Of a DNA stretch of 64,000 nucleotides, positions 61,981 through 64,000 are shown in pieces. Each line of letters starts with the position of its first letter. Within the stretch, counting starts at the first letter, position 1. The notes beneath the pieces were generated by a model, which was not told where the DNA came from, made no database searches, and was given only the letters and a program-made list of their open reading frames with translations. This stretch comes from Lacisediminihabitans sp040549465 (GTDB taxonomy: Bacteria; Actinomycetota; Actinomycetes; Actinomycetales; Microbacteriaceae), in NCBI RefSeq assembly GCF_040549465.1, contig NZ_JBEPTL010000012.1:52159-116158 (forward strand). Direction: 5' to 3'. Made by a program: the position numbers and the translations under genes.

Positions 61981-62424
61981 ATGCTCGTCTTGCTTAGCGA
62001 TGATCGCCAAAGTCACGCCGTTATCAAGTTCCCGTCGACACTAGAAAACCCCTCCGGCTTCCACCGGTTGATCGGCGGTAGCGTCGAGCTCGGCGAGACG
62101 TCCCTACAGGCCTTCAAGCGGGAAATCCGAGAAGAGTTCGGCGCCACCGTGGTCCACCCAGAGCTGCTCGGTGTGGTCGAGAACATTTTCACCCTCGACA
62201 AGGAGCCTGGCCACGAGATCGTCTTCATCTTTGGTAGCCGGCTGGCCGGAGGGGAGGTGATTCCGCCGGAGGGCGGAATGTTCAGCGATAACGACGAGCC
62301 GATGTGGGTCGAGTGGAGACTAATCGACGACGCCGAAACAGCGATTCCGCTGTTTCCCGAAAGTAGCGCTGCCCTTGCTGCCGAATACGCTCTGTCCCTT
62401 TCTCAGGCAGAGAAGCACCCGTAA
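61981..62424 (+). CDS. NUDIX hydrolase
   Basis: About 147 residues with an intact Nudix box GGSVELGETSLQAFKREIREEFG (residues 32-54), giving the Gx5Ex7REUxEExGU pattern that binds Mg2+ for nucleoside-diphosphate-linked hydrolysis. VFIFGSRLAGGEV and WRLIDDAETAIPLFPE are typical NUDIX strands and C-terminus. Substrate unknown. I place the start at the ATG at 61981; an upstream in-frame ATG at 61903 would require translating the terminator hairpin. It lies just after tRNA-Lys in what looks like an accessory stretch. Confidence 0.85.
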   Translation: MLVLLSDDRQSHAVIKFPSTLENPSGFHRLIGGSVELGETSLQAFKREIREEFGATVVHPELLGVVENIFTLDKEPGHEIVFIFGSRLAGGEVIPPEGGMFSDNDEPMWVEWRLIDDAETAIPLFPESSAALAAEYALSLSQAEKHP

Positions 62425-62527
62425 ACGGCCAACTTCGAAATCAGGTCTGTGCGGTGGCACCACCCATGCGACCGGCACGCTGACCGCGAGCGGAACGTCT
62501 TGCGGGACGCGCTGTGCCCTCGACGTC

Positions 62528-63748
62528 CTAGCTGCTTCTATTCTTTCGTTTCTGGACCGCAGGGATCACTAGCTCGCGGACCGCTCGAAGCATGAATTTA
62601 TCAAAATCCGGAACGGTGAACGCTGCGTACCCATGCTCTGGGGTGTAGAGCAGACCCATATCGATCAGTTCTGCCCGGGTCGGCCCAAGTTGCGTCGAAT
62701 CGCGCTCCATCACGCGAGCTACGTCGGCCGCCTTCTGTGGTTCAGGCCCAAGCTGTGCCATCGCACGCATGTACGCAGTCTGAAGCGGCGTCGCCCGGTC
62801 AAGACGTACCCGAAAGAACGATGCATCCAGTTTTGCCTCATACGCTTCCTGGGCAACTCTGACGTCCTCCTCCGTGATGATGTCGCCCTCCGCAACATCC
62901 CAAACCTGGTAGCCCAGCTCTTGGATAAAATACGGATAGCCCCTTGTGGTCTGCATCGCGAGCTCGAGCGCCCCGGCACTGTAGTTCACTCCGTCAAGTT
63001 TGGCCGGCGCCTCCAGCGCCTCGCGCGCATCCGGATCATTCAGCGAATCGATCCTCGGGAAGTTGAACAGCCGCTCTGCATAAGATTTGGCGTCGCCGGC
63101 CAGCTCGGCGATTTGGGGAAGACCCGCCCCCACCAAGGTAATCGGCAGCTTGCGCTGCACAGTCTTGTGGATCGCCTGGATCAATGCCTCGAGCTGACTT
63201 GATCTGAGAAATTGAATTTCGTCGATAAGAAGAGCAACCCCACGTCCTTGCTCCTTCGCTGCCTCACCGACTGCAAGAAACGTGTCGGTGAGATCCATCC
63301 CGAGATCGCCGTGGTCGGCGACTCCTTCAGCGGGTGGGATGTCCCAGGACACGCTGAAAGCTCCTGAGCTGTCTAGTGACGCCCCGAAAGCGCTGAGCAC
63401 TTCGGCCGCGCGTCGACTGCGGTCGGTCCATCGTGCTCTTGGGGACAGTCGAAGCAGGACGGCCTTTAACTGCGTGAACATTGTTTGACGGAATCGACTG
63501 TCGTCGTACTTGCTCGCCTCTAATTCCACCACTTCCCACTTCGCCTCGCGGGCGATCTCCGCAAACTCGTTGAGAAGCACAGTTTTTCCTACGCCGCGGA
63601 GCCCCGTGATGATCATTGATTGATTGGTCCTCCCACTAGATAAACGAGTGAGGAGTACTTTGAACGACTCCTTGTGCTCGTCGCGACCGACAATGATTTC
63701 TGGCGATGCGCCGGCGTTTGGGGTGTATGGATTTTGTGCCTTATCCAT
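62528..63748 (-). CDS. AAA/STAND-type ATP-binding protein
   Basis: A 406-residue ATPase. Walker A is TGLRGVGKT (near 48-56), Walker B is ALLIDEIQFL (172-181), and a sensor region follows in PITLVGAGLPQI. The C-terminal half includes a winged-helix-like stretch (PQKAADVARVMERDSTQLGPTRAELIDMGLLYTPEHGYAAFTVPDF). This is the archaeal ATPase/Orc1-Cdc6-like group, common on mobile and defence islands. The ATG at 63748 is preferred, with a TTG at 63757 as alternative. The region upstream (63749-63830) is notably AT-rich, unlike the rest of the window, which supports horizontal acquisition. Confidence 0.85.
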   Translation of the reverse strand: MDKAQNPYTPNAGASPEIIVGRDEHKESFKVLLTRLSSGRTNQSMIITGLRGVGKTVLLNEFAEIAREAKWEVVELEASKYDDSRFRQTMFTQLKAVLLRLSPRARWTDRSRRAAEVLSAFGASLDSSGAFSVSWDIPPAEGVADHGDLGMDLTDTFLAVGEAAKEQGRGVALLIDEIQFLRSSQLEALIQAIHKTVQRKLPITLVGAGLPQIAELAGDAKSYAERLFNFPRIDSLNDPDAREALEAPAKLDGVNYSAGALELAMQTTRGYPYFIQELGYQVWDVAEGDIITEEDVRVAQEAYEAKLDASFFRVRLDRATPLQTAYMRAMAQLGPEPQKAADVARVMERDSTQLGPTRAELIDMGLLYTPEHGYAAFTVPDFDKFMLRAVRELVIPAVQKRKNRSS

Positions 63749-63893
63749 GTCAACCAAATTTCTATCTTTAGACCATTTTATCTGCGACTAATAAAGTAAC
63801 CTAAAGACAATAAATAAGGTAACGGTGTCCCCGGCATCCCACGAAATTTCGCGACTTACTTCGAGCATCGTCAGAGCAACCCTCAGTGGCCGC
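63749..63893. promoter_or_regulatory. AT-rich upstream region of the ATPase gene
   Basis: About 145 bases, the most AT-rich of the window (AAATTTCTATCTTTAGACC and GTAACCTAAAGACAATAAAT stretches). It probably holds the ATPase promoter, but no single -10/-35 pair stands out. Confidence 0.45.
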
Positions 63894-64000
63894 CTAGGGC
63901 GTGTTTCCTAACGGTTTGAGCCAGATTGTGATGGCCCGAAGGACGACTCCGCCGCGGTAGGTGAGGGCGAGTTTGTCGTATCTGGTTGCGATGCCGCGCC
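63894..64000 (-). CDS. IS5-family transposase, C-terminal end (cut by window edge)
   Basis: The minus-strand frame reads RGIATRYDKLALTYRGGVVLRAITIWLKP and ends in LGNTP with a TAG at 63896-63894. This is the C-terminal tail of IS5-type DDE transposases (RGIATRYDK followed by Y-RG and W). The GGCGTGTTTCCTAA just inside the stop may form part of the terminal inverted repeat. The rest of the element lies beyond the window. It bounds the accessory stretch that starts at tRNA-Lys. Confidence 0.85.
   Translation of the reverse strand, partial: RGIATRYDKLALTYRGGVVLRAITIWLKPLGNTP

Overview
The window is high-GC actinobacterial DNA, most likely from a Microbacteriaceae-type genome. The evidence is the GGATGC/GCATCC-rich codon context, two WhiB proteins, MtrA-MtrB-LpqB, a PdtaS-like kinase, and gene order that follows the mycobacterial manB-DUF3499-whiB2 / sahH / mtrAB-lpqB-comF-hpf-secA / pdtaS-whiB1 core. 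Strand use changes often and many starts are GTG. Several genes overlap by 1-8 bases.

Bases 1-21,300 hold a cell-surface glycan locus. It contains a partial RgpF-like protein, an NAD-dependent sugar epimerase, two large polytopic membrane proteins (one DUF2142), a DPM-like GT2 with a GtrA flippase, an oxidoreductase/aminotransferase pair with a divergent LpxA-like acyltransferase, GDP-mannose 4,6-dehydratase, and two tandem O-antigen-ligase-like proteins. Mixed in are two secreted proteins with wall-hydrolase-like N-termini joined to long FG-GAP/VCBS arrays (6.1-8.7 and 15.1-17.5 kb), a secreted trypsin-fold protein that has lost catalytic residues, and a decayed IS3-family transposase.

Bases 21,300-38,600 mix core metabolism (acyl-CoA dehydrogenase, manA, galE, manB, sahH), regulation (GlxA-type regulator, WhiB2) and conserved actinobacterial proteins of unclear function (DUF5719, DUF3499, a giant GT2-membrane fusion, RDD, SpoIIM). 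Only this segment carries seven copies of a 78-79 bp inverted-repeat element. Its arms are conserved, its interior is variable, and its length is nearly constant. It always lies between genes or at a gene's 3' end. This is the most striking non-coding signal in the window.

Bases 38,600-60,500 hold AqpZ, a MoxR-DUF58-DUF4350-DUF4129-membrane-protein operon divergent from mtrA-mtrB-lpqB, then comF, hpf and secA, a YtxH-like protein, an Rv3235-like protein, an excisionase-type HTH protein, a SAF/CpaE-like pair, a histone-H1-like protein, a PdtaS-like kinase and WhiB1.

Bases 60,500-64,000 hold a small membrane protein, Bcp peroxiredoxin and tRNA-Lys(CTT). Beyond the tRNA lies an accessory stretch with a NUDIX hydrolase, an AAA ATPase with an AT-rich upstream region, and the end of an IS5-family element.

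The genes connect in two main ways. manA, manB and gmd supply GDP-mannose-derived sugars, and galE supplies UDP-galactose, to the glycan locus. MtrAB-LpqB, WhiB1, WhiB2 and the PdtaS-like kinase are envelope and stress regulators.
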